Part shown: in pieces, positions 28,291-38,027 of the stretch | Position numbering within the stretch: position 1 is the stretch's first letter | Layout: each line of letters opens with the position of its first letter | From: Alphaproteobacteria bacterium | GTDB lineage: Bacteria > Pseudomonadota > Alphaproteobacteria > SMXQ01 | Reading direction: 5' to 3' | NCBI GenBank assembly: GCA_030831315.1 | Contig: JAURLI010000007.1 | Coordinates: 1 to 64,000 of the forward strand | Length of the DNA: 64,000 nt | Notes under the pieces: model-generated | The model's database searches: none | What the model was told of the DNA's origin: nothing | What the model saw: only the letters and a program-made list of their open reading frames with translations | Made by a program: the position numbers and the translations under genes

Positions 28291-28743
28291 TCAGCCGCCG
28301 AAGGCGCGCTTGAGCGCGATCATGGCAAGACAGGCTTCGACCGCATCCTTGCCCTTGATGCTCTTGGGACCGCCGGCGCGGGAAAGTGCCTGCTTTTCGT
28401 TTTCCACCGTCAGGATGCCGTAGCCGATGCAGGCCTTGTCGCGGATCGCCAGTTCTTGCAATCCACGCGCGGATTCGCCGCAAACATAGTCATAATGGGA
28501 CGTCTCCCCGCGGATGACGCAGCCGAGCGCCACATAACCGTCGAAGCGCGCATTCCCCGACGCGTCCTTTGCGTCCATCGCCAGCCGGATCGCTCCCGGA
28601 ATTTCGAAGGCACCCGGAACGTTGAATATCTCGTAGGTCGCGCCGGCGGCATCGAGGGCCTCGGTCGCGCCCTTCACCAGCAGCGCCGAGATATGCCCGT
28701 AATAGGGGGCATCGATGACCATGATGTGGGGCTTTTCACGCAT
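28291..28743 (-). CDS. ribH: 6,7-Dimethyl-8-ribityllumazine synthase
   Basis: RibH condenses the pyrimidinedione with 3,4-dihydroxybutanone phosphate, the penultimate step of riboflavin synthesis, and forms large icosahedral or decameric shells. The segments ALLVKGATEALDAAG, VPGAFEIPGAI, ALGCVIRGETSHYDYV (with the catalytic His) are conserved. The ATG used has GGAG 10 bases before it and gives 150 residues. Between ribE and ribH is a 95-base gap with a possible promoter (TTGCCC, 16 bases, TATGTT on the minus strand), and no ribBA gene. Confidence 0.94.
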   Translation of the reverse strand: MREKPHIMVIDAPYYGHISALLVKGATEALDAAGATYEIFNVPGAFEIPGAIRLAMDAKDASGNARFDGYVALGCVIRGETSHYDYVCGESARGLQELAIRDKACIGYGILTVENEKQALSRAGGPKSIKGKDAVEACLAMIALKRAFGG

Positions 28744-28838
28744 GTAACGGCTGCTCCGATCTGGAAAATACGCCCTTTGGCCGGGCGCGCCGAACATAGC
28801 GCTCCGTGCAGGGCGGGCAAAGCCTAAACCGCTTAATT

Positions 28839-29453
28839 CTATAGCGGGGCGTCGCGAAGCCGCGCCACGTAGCGTGCCATCTGGTCGATTTCGAGGTTAA
28901 GGCGGGTTCCCGCCGCCGCCGCCCCGAGGGTCGTATGGGCCAGCGTATGGGGAATGACGTTGATGGTGAAATCGGTGCCATCGACATCGTTAACGGTCAG
29001 CGAAATGCCGTCGAGGGCCACCGAGCCCTTTTCCGCGATGAAGCGGGCCAGCTCCTTGGGCGCGCGAATGGTGAAACGGACGGAACCGCCGTCCTTGCCC
29101 GCCACGTCCTCGCGCCGCAAAACCTCGGCGATGCCGTCCACATGTCCCGAAACGATATGACCGCCAAGTTCATCCCCGACCTTGAGGGCGCGTTCCAGAT
29201 TGATTCTGTCGCCGACCTTCCAGGCCCCGATGGTGGTGCGCTTGAGGGTTTCGGGCGATGCCTCGACGGCGAACCAGTTACCTGCCCCGTCCCGGCCTTT
29301 TTCGATCACCGTCATGCAGGGGCCGGAACAGGCGATTGATGCGCCAAGCGCGATCCCGTCGGCGTCATAGGCGCAAATGATCTCTATGCGCGTATCCGCG
29401 CCGGCGACGATACCCCGCACCTTGCCGATATCCGTGATGATCCCCGTGAACAC
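28839..29453 (-). CDS. ribE: Riboflavin synthase alpha subunit
   Basis: The enzyme dismutates two lumazine molecules to riboflavin. The 204-residue protein contains two lumazine-binding repeats: FTGIITDIGKVRGI with IACSGPCMTVIEK in the first, and VSGHVDGIAEVLRRED with DGISLTVNDVDGTDF in the second. It starts 3 bases after ribD on the same strand. Length and both repeats are normal. Confidence 0.96.
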   Translation of the reverse strand: MFTGIITDIGKVRGIVAGADTRIEIICAYDADGIALGASIACSGPCMTVIEKGRDGAGNWFAVEASPETLKRTTIGAWKVGDRINLERALKVGDELGGHIVSGHVDGIAEVLRREDVAGKDGGSVRFTIRAPKELARFIAEKGSVALDGISLTVNDVDGTDFTINVIPHTLAHTTLGAAAAGTRLNLEIDQMARYVARLRDAPL

Positions 29454-29456
29454 CGA

Positions 29457-30602
29457 TCAACCCTCCCTGCTTGCGGGCATGGTTTTACCGGCTCTTTCAT
29501 AAAGCTCAAGAAGATCCGGCGCACACGGAATGGTGCGCACCCGGACGTAACGCGGCATGTCGGCCAGACGATCAACGCCGAAGCCATGGGCAGCCGGCAA
29601 ACCGTCACCCCCCATCACGCCCGCCGCCCGGAACCAGGCGATGCGATCAACCACGCCCGAGCGCATGAAGGTCGCCATGATATGCGGGCCGCCCTCGACC
29701 ATGGCGCGGGTAATGCCGCGCGTCGCAAGCTCGCGCAGCGTCGCCATGACTTCCGGGCGCCCGCCGTCGTCGGGGGCGACTTCGATCACCTCGATCCCGA
29801 GGTCGGAAAGCGCGTGGCGGCGCTCACGCGGGGCGCCTTCGCAGGTGACGACCCATGTCGGAAAGTCCTGGGCGGTTGCGACGATGCGCGAGGTCAGCGG
29901 CATGTTGAGGCGGCTGTCCATGACGACGCGGACGGGAGAGCACGCCTCCATCCCGGGCAGCCGGCAGGTCAGGTCCGGATTATCGACGCGCACGGTACTG
30001 GCGCCGGTGATCAGCGCATCATGGGTGGCGCGCAGAGCGTGTCCCCAACCGCGCGCTGCTTCGCCGGTGATCCACTTGCTCTCGCCGCGGTGGGTACCGA
30101 CCTTGCCGTCCAGCGTGGTGGCGAACTTCGCCATCACCAGCGGCCGGTTATCCAGTACACGGCGGAAAAACCCGGCATTCAGACGTTCGGCATCGGTGCG
30201 CCCCACGCCCACGGTCACGGCGATGCCCGCCTTGCGGAGTTTTTCGATCCCCTGCCCCGCAACGCGCGGATCCGGGTCCTCGGTGGCAATGACCGCGCGC
30301 GTGATTCCTGCCCGGATCAATGCATCGGCGCAGGGGCCGGTCTTGCCCGTGTGGCTGCAAGGTTCGAGAGAGACATAGGCCGTGGCGCCGCGCGCCGCAT
30401 CGCCCGCGCGCGCAAGCGCCTCGGTTTCGGCGTGCGGTCGGCCGCCCGGCTGGGTCCAGCCGCGGCCGACGACATCGCCGTCGGGTGCCACCAGAACGCA
30501 CCCGACCGCCGGATTGGGCCACACGCGCCCCAATCCGCGATGGGCCAGCGCAAGCGCGGCCCCCATGAAACGATTGTCGCGGGCGTCAGTCGGCGTCGCC
30601 AC
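29457..30602 (-). CDS. ribD: Bifunctional riboflavin deaminase/reductase RibD
   Basis: RibD deaminates the pyrimidine intermediate (N-terminal deaminase) and reduces its ribose side chain (C-terminal reductase). The deaminase zinc site is HAETEAL with [16 protein letters not shown]; the reductase domain begins near [24 protein letters not shown]. At 381 residues both domains are complete. It opens with GTG, 17 bases inside the end of nrdR; an ATG 36 bases later would lose conserved sequence. Overlap shows translational coupling with nrdR. Confidence 0.95.
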   Translation of the reverse strand: MATPTDARDNRFMGAALALAHRGLGRVWPNPAVGCVLVAPDGDVVGRGWTQPGGRPHAETEALARAGDAARGATAYVSLEPCSHTGKTGPCADALIRAGITRAVIATEDPDPRVAGQGIEKLRKAGIAVTVGVGRTDAERLNAGFFRRVLDNRPLVMAKFATTLDGKVGTHRGESKWITGEAARGWGHALRATHDALITGASTVRVDNPDLTCRLPGMEACSPVRVVMDSRLNMPLTSRIVATAQDFPTWVVTCEGAPRERRHALSDLGIEVIEVAPDDGGRPEVMATLRELATRGITRAMVEGGPHIMATFMRSGVVDRIAWFRAAGVMGGDGLPAAHGFGVDRLADMPRYVRVRTIPCAPDLLELYERAGKTMPASREG

Positions 30603-31044
30603 TCAACTTACCCACGAATTCCTCGAAGTCCTTCGCTTCGCGGAAATTGCGATAGACCGAGGCGAAGCGCACATAGGCCACCTGATCGACGCTGGCGAGC
30701 GCCTCCATCACCAGTTCGCCGATGTGCGGCGACGGGATTTCGCTCTCCCCCAGGGTTTCGAGGCGGCGCTGGATCGAATTGACGATGCGCTCGACCTTTT
30801 CCTCGTCCACGGGACGTTTGCGCACCGCGATGCGGATTGAACGCGCAAGCTTGTCGCGGTCGAAGGATTCCTTGTGGCCGTTGGTCTTGACGACCACCAG
30901 TTCGCGCAGGTGAACGCGCTCGAACGTAGTCCACCGCGACCCGCATGCCGGGCAGAAGCGGCGGCGGCGAATGGCGGCGCCGTCCTCGGTGGGACGGGAG
31001 TCCTTGACCTGTGTGTCATCGTGTCCGCAGAAGGGGCAACGCAT
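30586..31044 (-). CDS. nrdR: Transcriptional repressor NrdR
   Basis: NrdR is a zinc-ribbon and ATP-cone repressor of ribonucleotide reductase genes. The N-terminus [31 protein letters not shown] with CPxCG and CPACGSRW forms the zinc ribbon in two halves; the ATP cone runs from [20 protein letters not shown]. It is 152 residues long, normal. It lies 40 bases after glyA and overlaps ribD, the usual alphaproteobacterial arrangement. No nrd genes or NrdR boxes were recognised in the window. Confidence 0.97.
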   Translation of the reverse strand: MRCPFCGHDDTQVKDSRPTEDGAAIRRRRFCPACGSRWTTFERVHLRELVVVKTNGHKESFDRDKLARSIRIAVRKRPVDEEKVERIVNSIQRRLETLGESEIPSPHIGELVMEALASVDQVAYVRFASVYRNFREAKDFEEFVGKLSGDAD

Positions 31045-31084
31045 GATCGGAAGCTCTCCTTGTTATCGCGACCGAAGGGCCGCC

Positions 31085-32398
31085 TTATTTCATGTCCGCG
31101 TAAATGGGGAAGCGGTTGCACAGGTCGATAACGCGCGCGCGCACGCTCTTTTCGACCGCAGAATTGTCGTCGGGCGAGGCTTTGAGACCGTCGAGTACCT
31201 CGCCAATCCATTCGCCGATACTGCGCCATTCGGCGGGGCCGAAGCCGCGCGTCGTGCCCGCCGGCGTGCCGAGGCGCACGCCCGAGGTAACGAAGGGCTT
31301 TTCCGGATCGAAGGGAATGGCGTTCTTGTTGCAGGTGACGCCCGCCCGCTCGAGGCTCGCTTCCGCGGCCTTGCCGGTCAGCCCCTTGGGCCGCAGGTCG
31401 ACCAGCATCAGATGCGTATCGGTACCACCCGAAACGATGTCGAGGCCCTGGCTCAAAAGCGCGTCGGCCAGGACGCGTGCATTGTCCTGAACGGCCTTGG
31501 CGTAGGTCTTGAACTCCGGCGTCAGCGCCTCGCCGAAAGCGACGGCCTTGGCCGCGATCACATGCATCAGCGGGCCGCCCTGGGTGCCGGGGAAGACAGA
31601 GGAATTGATCTTCTTGCCCAGGTCTTCGTCGTTGCACAGCACCATGCCGCCGCGCGGGCCGCGCAGGGTCTTGTGGGTCGTCGTGGTGACGACGTCGGCC
31701 CATTCGAGGGGATTGGGATGCACCCCGCCCGCTACCAGGCCCGCGAAATGGGCCATGTCCACCATGAAGATGGCGCCCACTTCATCGGCGATCTTGCGGA
31801 ACCGGGCGAAATCGATGACACGCGGATAGGCCGAGCCGCCCGCGAGGATCAGCTTCGGCTTGTGTTCGCGGGCTAGCGCCTCGACCTCGTCGAAGTCGAT
31901 CAGCGCGTCCTGCTTGCGCACGCCGTACTGGATGGCGTTGAACCATTTGCCCGACTGGTTGGGCGCGGCGCCGTGGGTCAGATGCCCGCCCGCGGCGAGC
32001 GACATGCCCATGAAGGTGTCGCCCGGCTTGAGCACGGCGAAGAACACCTGCTGGTTTGCCTGCGAACCCGAATGAGGCTGCACGTTGGCGTAGGAGCAAC
32101 CGAACAGCTTCTTCGCGCGCTCTATTGCCAGCGTTTCGGCAACGTCCACCATCTCGCAGCCGCCGTAATAGCGCCGCCCCGGATAGCCTTCGGCATACTT
32201 GTTGGTGAGGACCGAGCCCTGCGCCTCGAGCACCGCGCGGGAAACGATGTTCTCGGACGCGATCAGTTCGATCTGCCCCTGCTGGCGGGAAAGCTCGCCG
32301 GTGATCGAGGCGTAAAGCTCCGGATCACGGGACGACAGGGCCTGGCCGAAAAAAGCCTCCTGGGCGGGGGCGGACGCGGACTTGGGAGCGGTGGACAT
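31085..32398 (-). CDS. glyA: Serine hydroxymethyltransferase
   Basis: GlyA interconverts serine and glycine with tetrahydrofolate and PLP, supplying one-carbon units. The PLP Lys is in [36 protein letters not shown] and [15 protein letters not shown] are the family's N-terminal signatures. The ATG used gives 437 residues and has GAGG about 9 bases upstream; a TTG two codons earlier is not needed. It follows rpiB by 12 bases and precedes nrdR, so one unit is likely from rpiB to thiL. No glycine riboswitch is apparent upstream. Confidence 0.97.
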   Translation of the reverse strand: MSTAPKSASAPAQEAFFGQALSSRDPELYASITGELSRQQGQIELIASENIVSRAVLEAQGSVLTNKYAEGYPGRRYYGGCEMVDVAETLAIERAKKLFGCSYANVQPHSGSQANQQVFFAVLKPGDTFMGMSLAAGGHLTHGAAPNQSGKWFNAIQYGVRKQDALIDFDEVEALAREHKPKLILAGGSAYPRVIDFARFRKIADEVGAIFMVDMAHFAGLVAGGVHPNPLEWADVVTTTTHKTLRGPRGGMVLCNDEDLGKKINSSVFPGTQGGPLMHVIAAKAVAFGEALTPEFKTYAKAVQDNARVLADALLSQGLDIVSGGTDTHLMLVDLRPKGLTGKAAEASLERAGVTCNKNAIPFDPEKPFVTSGVRLGTPAGTTRGFGPAEWRSIGEWIGEVLDGLKASPDDNSAVEKSVRARVIDLCNRFPIYADMK

Positions 32399-32410
32399 CA
32401 GCAAACAACC

Positions 32411-32869
32411 TCAGGCTTCGGTAGCAACAACGGGAGAGGACATCTTGGCAACGCGACCGGCATGGCGGCCGCCTTCGAATTTGGTATCGAGAAAGGCGTT
32501 GAGGCAATCGCGCGCGACCTCCGGCCCGATCAGGCGGGCGCCGAGGCACAGCACGTTGGCGTCGTTGTGCTGGCGGCACAGCTTCGCGGAAAGATGATCG
32601 TGGGCGAGAGCCGCGCGAATTTCGGGAAAGCGGTTGGCGGCGATCGACATGCCGATGCCTGAGCCGCAGATCAGCACGCCGCGCGCGGCACGGCCGTCGC
32701 GAATGGCCTTGGCCAGCGCCTGTGCAAAATCGGGATAATCGACGGATGCCGACGAATCGGTGCCGAGGTCGAGAACGTCGAAGCCGCGCGCCTTCAGGTC
32801 GCCCACAAGCAACGCCTTGAGTTCGACGCCGCCGTGATCGGCAGCGATGACAACGGTTTCAGACGGCAC
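32411..32869 (-). CDS. rpiB: Ribose 5-phosphate isomerase B
   Basis: RpiB interconverts ribose-5-P and ribulose-5-P. The sequence VVIAADHGGVELKALL, DLGTDSSASVDYPDFA and the active Cys in LICGSGIGMSIAANR are conserved, as is the HNDANVLCLGAR stretch. A GTG start preceded by GGGGG is chosen, giving 152 residues; the frame continues 12 codons upstream. It is the first gene of the glyA-nrdR-rib group, a common alphaproteobacterial linkage. Confidence 0.93.
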   Translation of the reverse strand: MPSETVVIAADHGGVELKALLVGDLKARGFDVLDLGTDSSASVDYPDFAQALAKAIRDGRAARGVLICGSGIGMSIAANRFPEIRAALAHDHLSAKLCRQHNDANVLCLGARLIGPEVARDCLNAFLDTKFEGGRHAGRVAKMSSPVVATEA

Positions 32870-33034
32870 CGCGTTCCCCCCGGAATAGCGCCAGTTCCTG
32901 CGCACCAGCCAGTATCAGCATGATGGGGTTCAATACCATATGTCGGGGGGCCATGCCAGCCCGCCACAACGGGTGCGGTCAGGACCGGAATTCCCGAAAA
33001 ACGGCGGAAAACCGGCCCCGGCGATGATCGCGCC

Positions 33035-34147
33035 TTACATCGCCGTGTAGTCGTACTTGCCGTTCTTCCATTCGTAGAAGACGTAGCCCGGCGCCTTGAC
33101 GTCGCCCTTGGAGTCGAAGGACACCTCGCCGAGCACGGTCTGGAACTTCTCTTTCTTCAGGAGGTCGCGCAGCTTTGCCACGTCCACGGCGCCGACGCGC
33201 TTGACCGCCTCGACGAAGACCTGCACCGCGCCATAGGTGTAAAGCGTGTAGCCCTCGGCCGACTTGCCCGCGGCCTGAAGCTTCTGGACCACGGGTGCGG
33301 CAATCGGATTCTTGCGCGGATCGGGGCTGAAGGTCATCAGCGTGCCCTCGCCCAGCGGTCCGGTAATCGTCCAGAATTCCTGGGTCACCAGCGCATCGCC
33401 GCCGATCAGCCGGGTCTTGAGACCCTGCTCACGCATCTGGCGGATGATCAGGCCGGCCTCGGAATGGTAGCCGCCGTAAAACAGGATATCGATATTGGCG
33501 GCCTTGAGCTTGGTCACCAGCGCCGAATAATCCTTTTCCTTGGGCGTGACCGTGTCGGTCAGTGCCACAGCGACGCCGCGCTTGCCGAGCTGCTTGAGCG
33601 TTTCATCCGCAAGGCCTTTCGAATAGGCCTGCTTGTCGTGAACGACCGCAACGCGCGCACCCTTGAACTTGTCGGCGATGAAATTGCCGGCGACCTCGCC
33701 CTGCTGGTCGTCACGCCCGCAAACCCGGAACACCCCGGCAAGCCCGCGCTCGGTGAACTTCGGATTGGTGCTGGCGGGCGAAATCATCAGGATGTTTTCG
33801 GCGTTGTAGACGTCGGACGCCGGAATGGAGGAGCCCGAGCAAAAGTGGCCCGCCACGAACTTGACCTTCTTGTTGACGAGCTGGTTGGCGACCGCGACCG
33901 CCTGCTTGGGGTCGCACTGGTCGTCGGCGATTTCGAGCTTGAGCTTCTTGCCGAGCACGCCGCCCGCCGCGTTGATGTCCTTCACCGCCTGTTCCGCGCC
34001 CGATTTCATCTGTTCGCCGAAGGCTGCGTATTCGCCAGTGATCGGTGCGCCGGTGGCTATGATGATGGTATCGCCATCATCCTTGCCGCAGGCGGCAAGA
34101 AGGACAGCCGAAAGAACGGATGCAAGGGCAAGGCGGGAAAATTTCAT
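33035..34147 (-). CDS. Branched-chain amino-acid type ABC transporter substrate-binding lipoprotein
   Basis: A 370-residue periplasmic-binding protein of the LivJ/LivK type: IIIATGAPITGEYAAFGEQ, INAAGGVLGKKLKLEIADDQCDPKQAVAVANQLV and SPASTNPKFTE are typical. Unlike E. coli LivK the signal ends in LLAAC, a lipobox, so the mature protein should be tethered by a lipid. GGAG stands 8 bases before the ATG. It is the last gene after livF (about 82 bases apart) and has no strong terminator. Substrate could be branched-chain amino acids, amides or aromatic acids. Confidence 0.9.
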   Translation of the reverse strand: MKFSRLALASVLSAVLLAACGKDDGDTIIIATGAPITGEYAAFGEQMKSGAEQAVKDINAAGGVLGKKLKLEIADDQCDPKQAVAVANQLVNKKVKFVAGHFCSGSSIPASDVYNAENILMISPASTNPKFTERGLAGVFRVCGRDDQQGEVAGNFIADKFKGARVAVVHDKQAYSKGLADETLKQLGKRGVAVALTDTVTPKEKDYSALVTKLKAANIDILFYGGYHSEAGLIIRQMREQGLKTRLIGGDALVTQEFWTITGPLGEGTLMTFSPDPRKNPIAAPVVQKLQAAGKSAEGYTLYTYGAVQVFVEAVKRVGAVDVAKLRDLLKKEKFQTVLGEVSFDSKGDVKAPGYVFYEWKNGKYDYTAM

Positions 34148-34229
34148 GGATGGCGCTCCGGTCGGCAAGGGTTGCGTTGCGCTGAGACTACCACCCGCGC
34201 AAGCCTTGGCAACCCCGTGCCGGCAAGCT

Positions 34230-34952
34230 TCAGGCCCCGGCGAGGTAGGCGCTGCGTACCCGTTCGTCGGCCAGCAGTTCACGCCCCTCGCCTTCCATGA
34301 CAATCTCGCCATTGGCGAGCACATAGGCCCGGTGCGCCAGCGCCAGCGCGTGATGTGCGTTCTGTTCGACAAGGAAGATGGTCATGCCCTGGTTGCGGTT
34401 GAGCTCGCCGATGACCTCGAAGATGCGGCGCACGACAATTGGCGCCAGGCCCAGCGACGGCTCGTCCAGCAGCAGGAGCCGCGGCCGGCTCATCAGGGCG
34501 CGCGCAATCGCCAGCATCTGCTGTTCGCCGCCGGAAAGTGTTCCGCCGCGCTGGCGCGTGCGGTCGCGGAGTATGGGGAACAGGTCGAACACGCGGGCAA
34601 GATCCTCGTCGACATGGGCATCGCCCACCGGCGTCGTGCCGATCAAGAGATTCTCCATCACCGTCATGCGCGCGAATATGCGCCGCCCTTCCGGCGACTG
34701 GGCGATCCCAAGACGGGTGATCGCGTGGGTCTGCATCCGCGTGATATCGCGGCCTTCGAAACTGACACTGCCGGAGCTTGCCTGCGGATTGCCGCAGATC
34801 GTCATCAGGAGCGTCGATTTGCCGGCACCATTGGCGCCGATCAGGGTGACGATCTCGGCCTCGTGCACATCGAGGCTGACGCCGCTGAGCGCGCGCACGG
34901 GGCCGTAAAAGGTTTCAACCTGGCGCAGTGCAAGAAGGGGCGCGCCGGTCAT
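34230..34952 (-). CDS. livF: High-affinity branched-chain amino-acid ABC transporter ATP-binding protein
   Basis: A 240-residue ATPase subunit: Walker A GANGAGKSTLL, Q-loop region, signature LSGGEQQMLAIARAL, Walker B LLLLDEPSLGLAP and the switch His in IFLVEQNAHHAL. It pairs with LivG on the cytoplasmic face. Its ATG overlaps the livG stop by 4 bases. Confidence 0.95.
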   Translation of the reverse strand: MTGAPLLALRQVETFYGPVRALSGVSLDVHEAEIVTLIGANGAGKSTLLMTICGNPQASSGSVSFEGRDITRMQTHAITRLGIAQSPEGRRIFARMTVMENLLIGTTPVGDAHVDEDLARVFDLFPILRDRTRQRGGTLSGGEQQMLAIARALMSRPRLLLLDEPSLGLAPIVVRRIFEVIGELNRNQGMTIFLVEQNAHHALALAHRAYVLANGEIVMEGEGRELLADERVRSAYLAGA

Positions 34953-35791
34953 CGGCCGCCCTCCCCGTTCGCCGTGTCGTCTTCGCCGAGATAGGCGCGG
35001 ATGACGGCGGGATCGGACCGCACTTCGGCGGGCGTGCCCTCGGAAATCCGCGCGCCGTGATCGAGCACGACGATGCGGTCGGAAATTCCCATCACCAGCG
35101 ACATGTCGTGCTCGATCAGCAGGATGCCGATGCCGAATTCATCGCGGATGGAGATGATCAGGCGGCTCAGTTCCGTGGTTTCGCGCGGGTTGAGCCCGGC
35201 CGCCGGTTCGTCGAGGCAGAGCAGCGCCGGTTGCGTGCACATGGCGCGCGCAATCTCGATCTTGCGCTGAAGGCCGTAGGCGAGCGTGCCGCAGTCACGG
35301 TCCGCGTACTGCACGAGATCGAGGCGTTCCAGCCACGAGCGCGCCAGCGCGATGCCTGCCTCTTCGGCATCGCGGTAGCGGCGCAGCCCCAGAAGCCCCG
35401 CCAGCGAAAAGGCGGAGGCCCGCATCAACCGCGCGTGCTGCGCCACCAGAAGGTTCTCCAGCACGGTCATGTTCGGAAACAGGCGGATGTTCTGGAACGT
35501 GCGGGCAACGCCCGCGTCGCGGGCAATGCGATGTCCCGCCAGCCGGTCGAGGCGATAGGTCTCATCCCCCCTCTCGATCACGATGGCGCCCGAGGTCGGC
35601 CGGTAAAAACCGGTGATGCAGTTGAACACCGTCGTCTTGCCTGCCCCGTTGGGGCCGATCAGCGCGGTGATGGCGCCCGAATGGGCGGCGAAGGTCAGCC
35701 GGTCCACCGCCGTCAGGCCGCCGAATCGCATGGTCAGATCGCGAACCTCGAGCAGCGGCAATTCCGATTGCATGGCATGGGCCGCGCTCAT
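34949..35791 (-). CDS. livG: Branched-chain amino-acid ABC transporter ATP-binding protein
   Basis: The second ATPase, 280 residues. Walker A is GPNGAGKTTVFNCI, the signature is the weak LAYGLQRKIEIARAM typical of LivG, Walker B is LLCLDEPAAGLNP and the switch His is in LLIEHDMSLVM. The start is the ATG with AGGAGGGG directly upstream; the frame goes on upstream through livM sequence. The start overlaps the end of livM by 4 bases. Confidence 0.95.
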   Translation of the reverse strand: MSAAHAMQSELPLLEVRDLTMRFGGLTAVDRLTFAAHSGAITALIGPNGAGKTTVFNCITGFYRPTSGAIVIERGDETYRLDRLAGHRIARDAGVARTFQNIRLFPNMTVLENLLVAQHARLMRASAFSLAGLLGLRRYRDAEEAGIALARSWLERLDLVQYADRDCGTLAYGLQRKIEIARAMCTQPALLCLDEPAAGLNPRETTELSRLIISIRDEFGIGILLIEHDMSLVMGISDRIVVLDHGARISEGTPAEVRSDPAVIRAYLGEDDTANGEGGR

Positions 35792-37071
35792 GGTGCCCCT
35801 CCTGCCCGATCGCCGAGGCGCACCGAAGGCTCGCGATGGGAAAGCAGGCCGCGCGGCCGCCACACCATGATCGCCACCATGGCCGCACCGAACAGAAGCA
35901 TGCGGAAGCCCGCGAGATCGCGTGCCAGTTCAGGCAGCAGCACCAGCACCAGCGCGGCGCAGACGACGCCCATCTGGCTGCCCATGCCGCCCAGCACGAC
36001 GATAGCGAGGATGATCGCCGATTCGATGAAGGTGAAGGACGACGGGTTGATGAAGCCCTGCCGCGTGGCGAAGAAGGCACCGGCAAAGCCAGCGAACATC
36101 GCGCCGATGCCGAAGGCCGAAAGTTTCACCATCACCGGGTTGAGGCCGAGCGCACGCGAGGCGATCTCGTCCTCGCGCAGGGCTTCCCAGGCGCGGCCCA
36201 CGGGCAGACGCCGGATGCGCATGGAAAACACGTGGGTCAGCAGCGCGAGAGCAAGAATCAGGTAGTAAAGGAAGATCAGCTTGTGGACGCCAGCGAAGGG
36301 AATGCCGAAGAACTGGTGGAAGGCCGTTTCGCCGGCAGCCGGATTGGCGGTGAAGCTGAGGCCGAACAGCGTCGGCGCCGGGATCGAGCTTATCCCCTCG
36401 GAGCCGCCGGTCAGGTCCGACCAGTTGATCAGGACGATGCGGATCATCTCGCCGAAGCCCAACGTCACGATGGCGAGGTAATCGCCGCGCAAGCGCAGCA
36501 CCGGGAAGCCGAGCAATACGCCGAACAGCGCCGCGAAGGCACCCGCCAGCGGCAGCGATTCCCAGAAGTTGAGATCGAAATGGATCGCGAGCAACGTGTA
36601 GGAATAGGCACCCACCGCGTAAAACGCGACGTAGCCAAGATCGAGCAGCCCGGCAAGGCCGACGACGATATTCAATCCCCAGCCGAGCATGACGTAGATC
36701 AGCACCAGCGAGCCGAGGTCGATCATGCGGCGATCGGCGAAAGGCATCAGCGGCAAGAGCGCCACGGCGACGATGAACCCGGCGAAGATCCACCGCCGCC
36801 AGGGCGTCATCGCACCAAGGGCACGGTCGAACAGCGGCGGCGCAGCGAAGGCACGCGGACGGCGCGTAGAGATGTGCAGGGCAATCAGGAAACGACCGAC
36901 GAAAACCGCGAGCACGGCGGCCACCACCCACCACGGGCGAAAGGCCAAGGGTTCCGCCGCCCCCGACGGCAGCCGCACGCCCGCAAGCGGCAGGGCCAGC
37001 ACCAGGGCGACGGCCGCGGCCAGCGACGCCTCGCGCAACGCTGCGGAAATGGACGAAGCCTGCGGCGCCAT
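35788..37071 (-). CDS. livM: Branched-chain amino-acid ABC transporter permease LivM
   Basis: A 427-residue permease with about ten helices. LGWGLNIVVGLAGLLDLGYVAFYAVGAY and FPVLRLRGDYLAIVTLGFGEMIRI are the LivM signatures, and GRAWEALREDEIASRALGLN is the cytoplasmic EAA-like loop that contacts the ATPases. The N-terminal 100 residues are an additional hydrophobic region as in E. coli LivM. The start overlaps the livH stop (TGATG). Confidence 0.95.
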   Translation of the reverse strand: MAPQASSISAALREASLAAAVALVLALPLAGVRLPSGAAEPLAFRPWWVVAAVLAVFVGRFLIALHISTRRPRAFAAPPLFDRALGAMTPWRRWIFAGFIVAVALLPLMPFADRRMIDLGSLVLIYVMLGWGLNIVVGLAGLLDLGYVAFYAVGAYSYTLLAIHFDLNFWESLPLAGAFAALFGVLLGFPVLRLRGDYLAIVTLGFGEMIRIVLINWSDLTGGSEGISSIPAPTLFGLSFTANPAAGETAFHQFFGIPFAGVHKLIFLYYLILALALLTHVFSMRIRRLPVGRAWEALREDEIASRALGLNPVMVKLSAFGIGAMFAGFAGAFFATRQGFINPSSFTFIESAIILAIVVLGGMGSQMGVVCAALVLVLLPELARDLAGFRMLLFGAAMVAIMVWRPRGLLSHREPSVRLGDRAGGAP

Positions 37072-37985
37072 CAGACTTTTTCGACCTTGGGCCGCCCGAG
37101 CAGTCCCGACGGCCTGAAGATCAGCACCAGCACCAGTACGGAAAACGCCGCGACGTCCTTGTAGGCGGCATCGAAATAGGCGGCCCAGAACGCCTCGATC
37201 AAGCCGATCATGAGGCCGCCCAGCATCGCGCCCGGCAATGACCCAATGCCGCCCAGAACGGCCGCTGTGAACGCCTTGAGGCCAACGAGAAAGCCGATGA
37301 AGAAATCGATGACGCCGTAATACAGCGTGTTCATCACGCCTGCGACCGCGGCAAGCCCCGCCCCCAGCACGAAGGTCAGCGAGATCGTGCGGTCGACGTC
37401 GATGCCGGAAAGCGCCGCCATCTTCTGGTCCTGCTCGCAGGCGCGCTGGGCGCGGCCAAGCGGCGTGCGGTGAATGACGGTAGTGAAACCCGCCATCAAC
37501 ACCACGGTCACCGACATGATCATCAACTGAAGATACGACAGCGTTACCTGGAAGCTGCCGTCGCGCATCAAAACGAAGCCGCCGCTGATCACCGGTTCCA
37601 TCGCCTTGACGCGGGCGCCTTGAAGCAGCTGGACGTAGTTCTGCAGGAAGATCGACATGCCGATCGCCGAAATCAGCGGGGCGAGGCGAAACGACCCGCG
37701 CAACGGCCGGTAGGCGATGCGCTCCACCGTCCAGCCGTAGGCCGCCGTCAAAATGATTGCCAGAAGCAACACGACCAGCAATGCCATCGGCACCGACGCG
37801 ATGCCCATGAAACCAAGCACGGCAAAAGCGATCATGCAGATGAAGGCGCCGATCATGTAGATCTCGCCATGGGCGAAATTGATCATGCCGATGATGCCGT
37901 AGACCATCGTGTAGCCGATGGCGATCAGCCCGTAGACGGCGCCGAGCGTAAGTCCGTTGATAAGCTGCTGGAGGAAATAGGCCAA
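37071..37985 (-). CDS. livH: Branched-chain amino-acid ABC transporter permease LivH
   Basis: A 304-residue permease with about eight helices. INGLTLGAVYGLIAIGYTMVYGIIGMINFAHGE is the unmistakable N-terminus, and RACEQDQKMAALSGIDVDRTI is the cytoplasmic coupling loop. No ATG is available; the TTG chosen gives (M)AYFLQQLINGLTLG, the usual family start, with AGGG just upstream. It opens the transporter genes after the small DUF6898-like gene. Confidence 0.93.
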   Translation of the reverse strand: MAYFLQQLINGLTLGAVYGLIAIGYTMVYGIIGMINFAHGEIYMIGAFICMIAFAVLGFMGIASVPMALLVVLLLAIILTAAYGWTVERIAYRPLRGSFRLAPLISAIGMSIFLQNYVQLLQGARVKAMEPVISGGFVLMRDGSFQVTLSYLQLMIMSVTVVLMAGFTTVIHRTPLGRAQRACEQDQKMAALSGIDVDRTISLTFVLGAGLAAVAGVMNTLYYGVIDFFIGFLVGLKAFTAAVLGGIGSLPGAMLGGLMIGLIEAFWAAYFDAAYKDVAAFSVLVLVLIFRPSGLLGRPKVEKV

Positions 37986-38027
37986 CGCCCTACAGCCTCG
38001 CGCCGGCAACGACTGGCGACGATGCTG

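Noticed and set aside
30603-31084. Possible FMN riboswitch before ribD
   Set aside because: ribD overlaps nrdR and there is no leader space; no FMN riboswitch sequence appears before glyA or rpiB either by eye.
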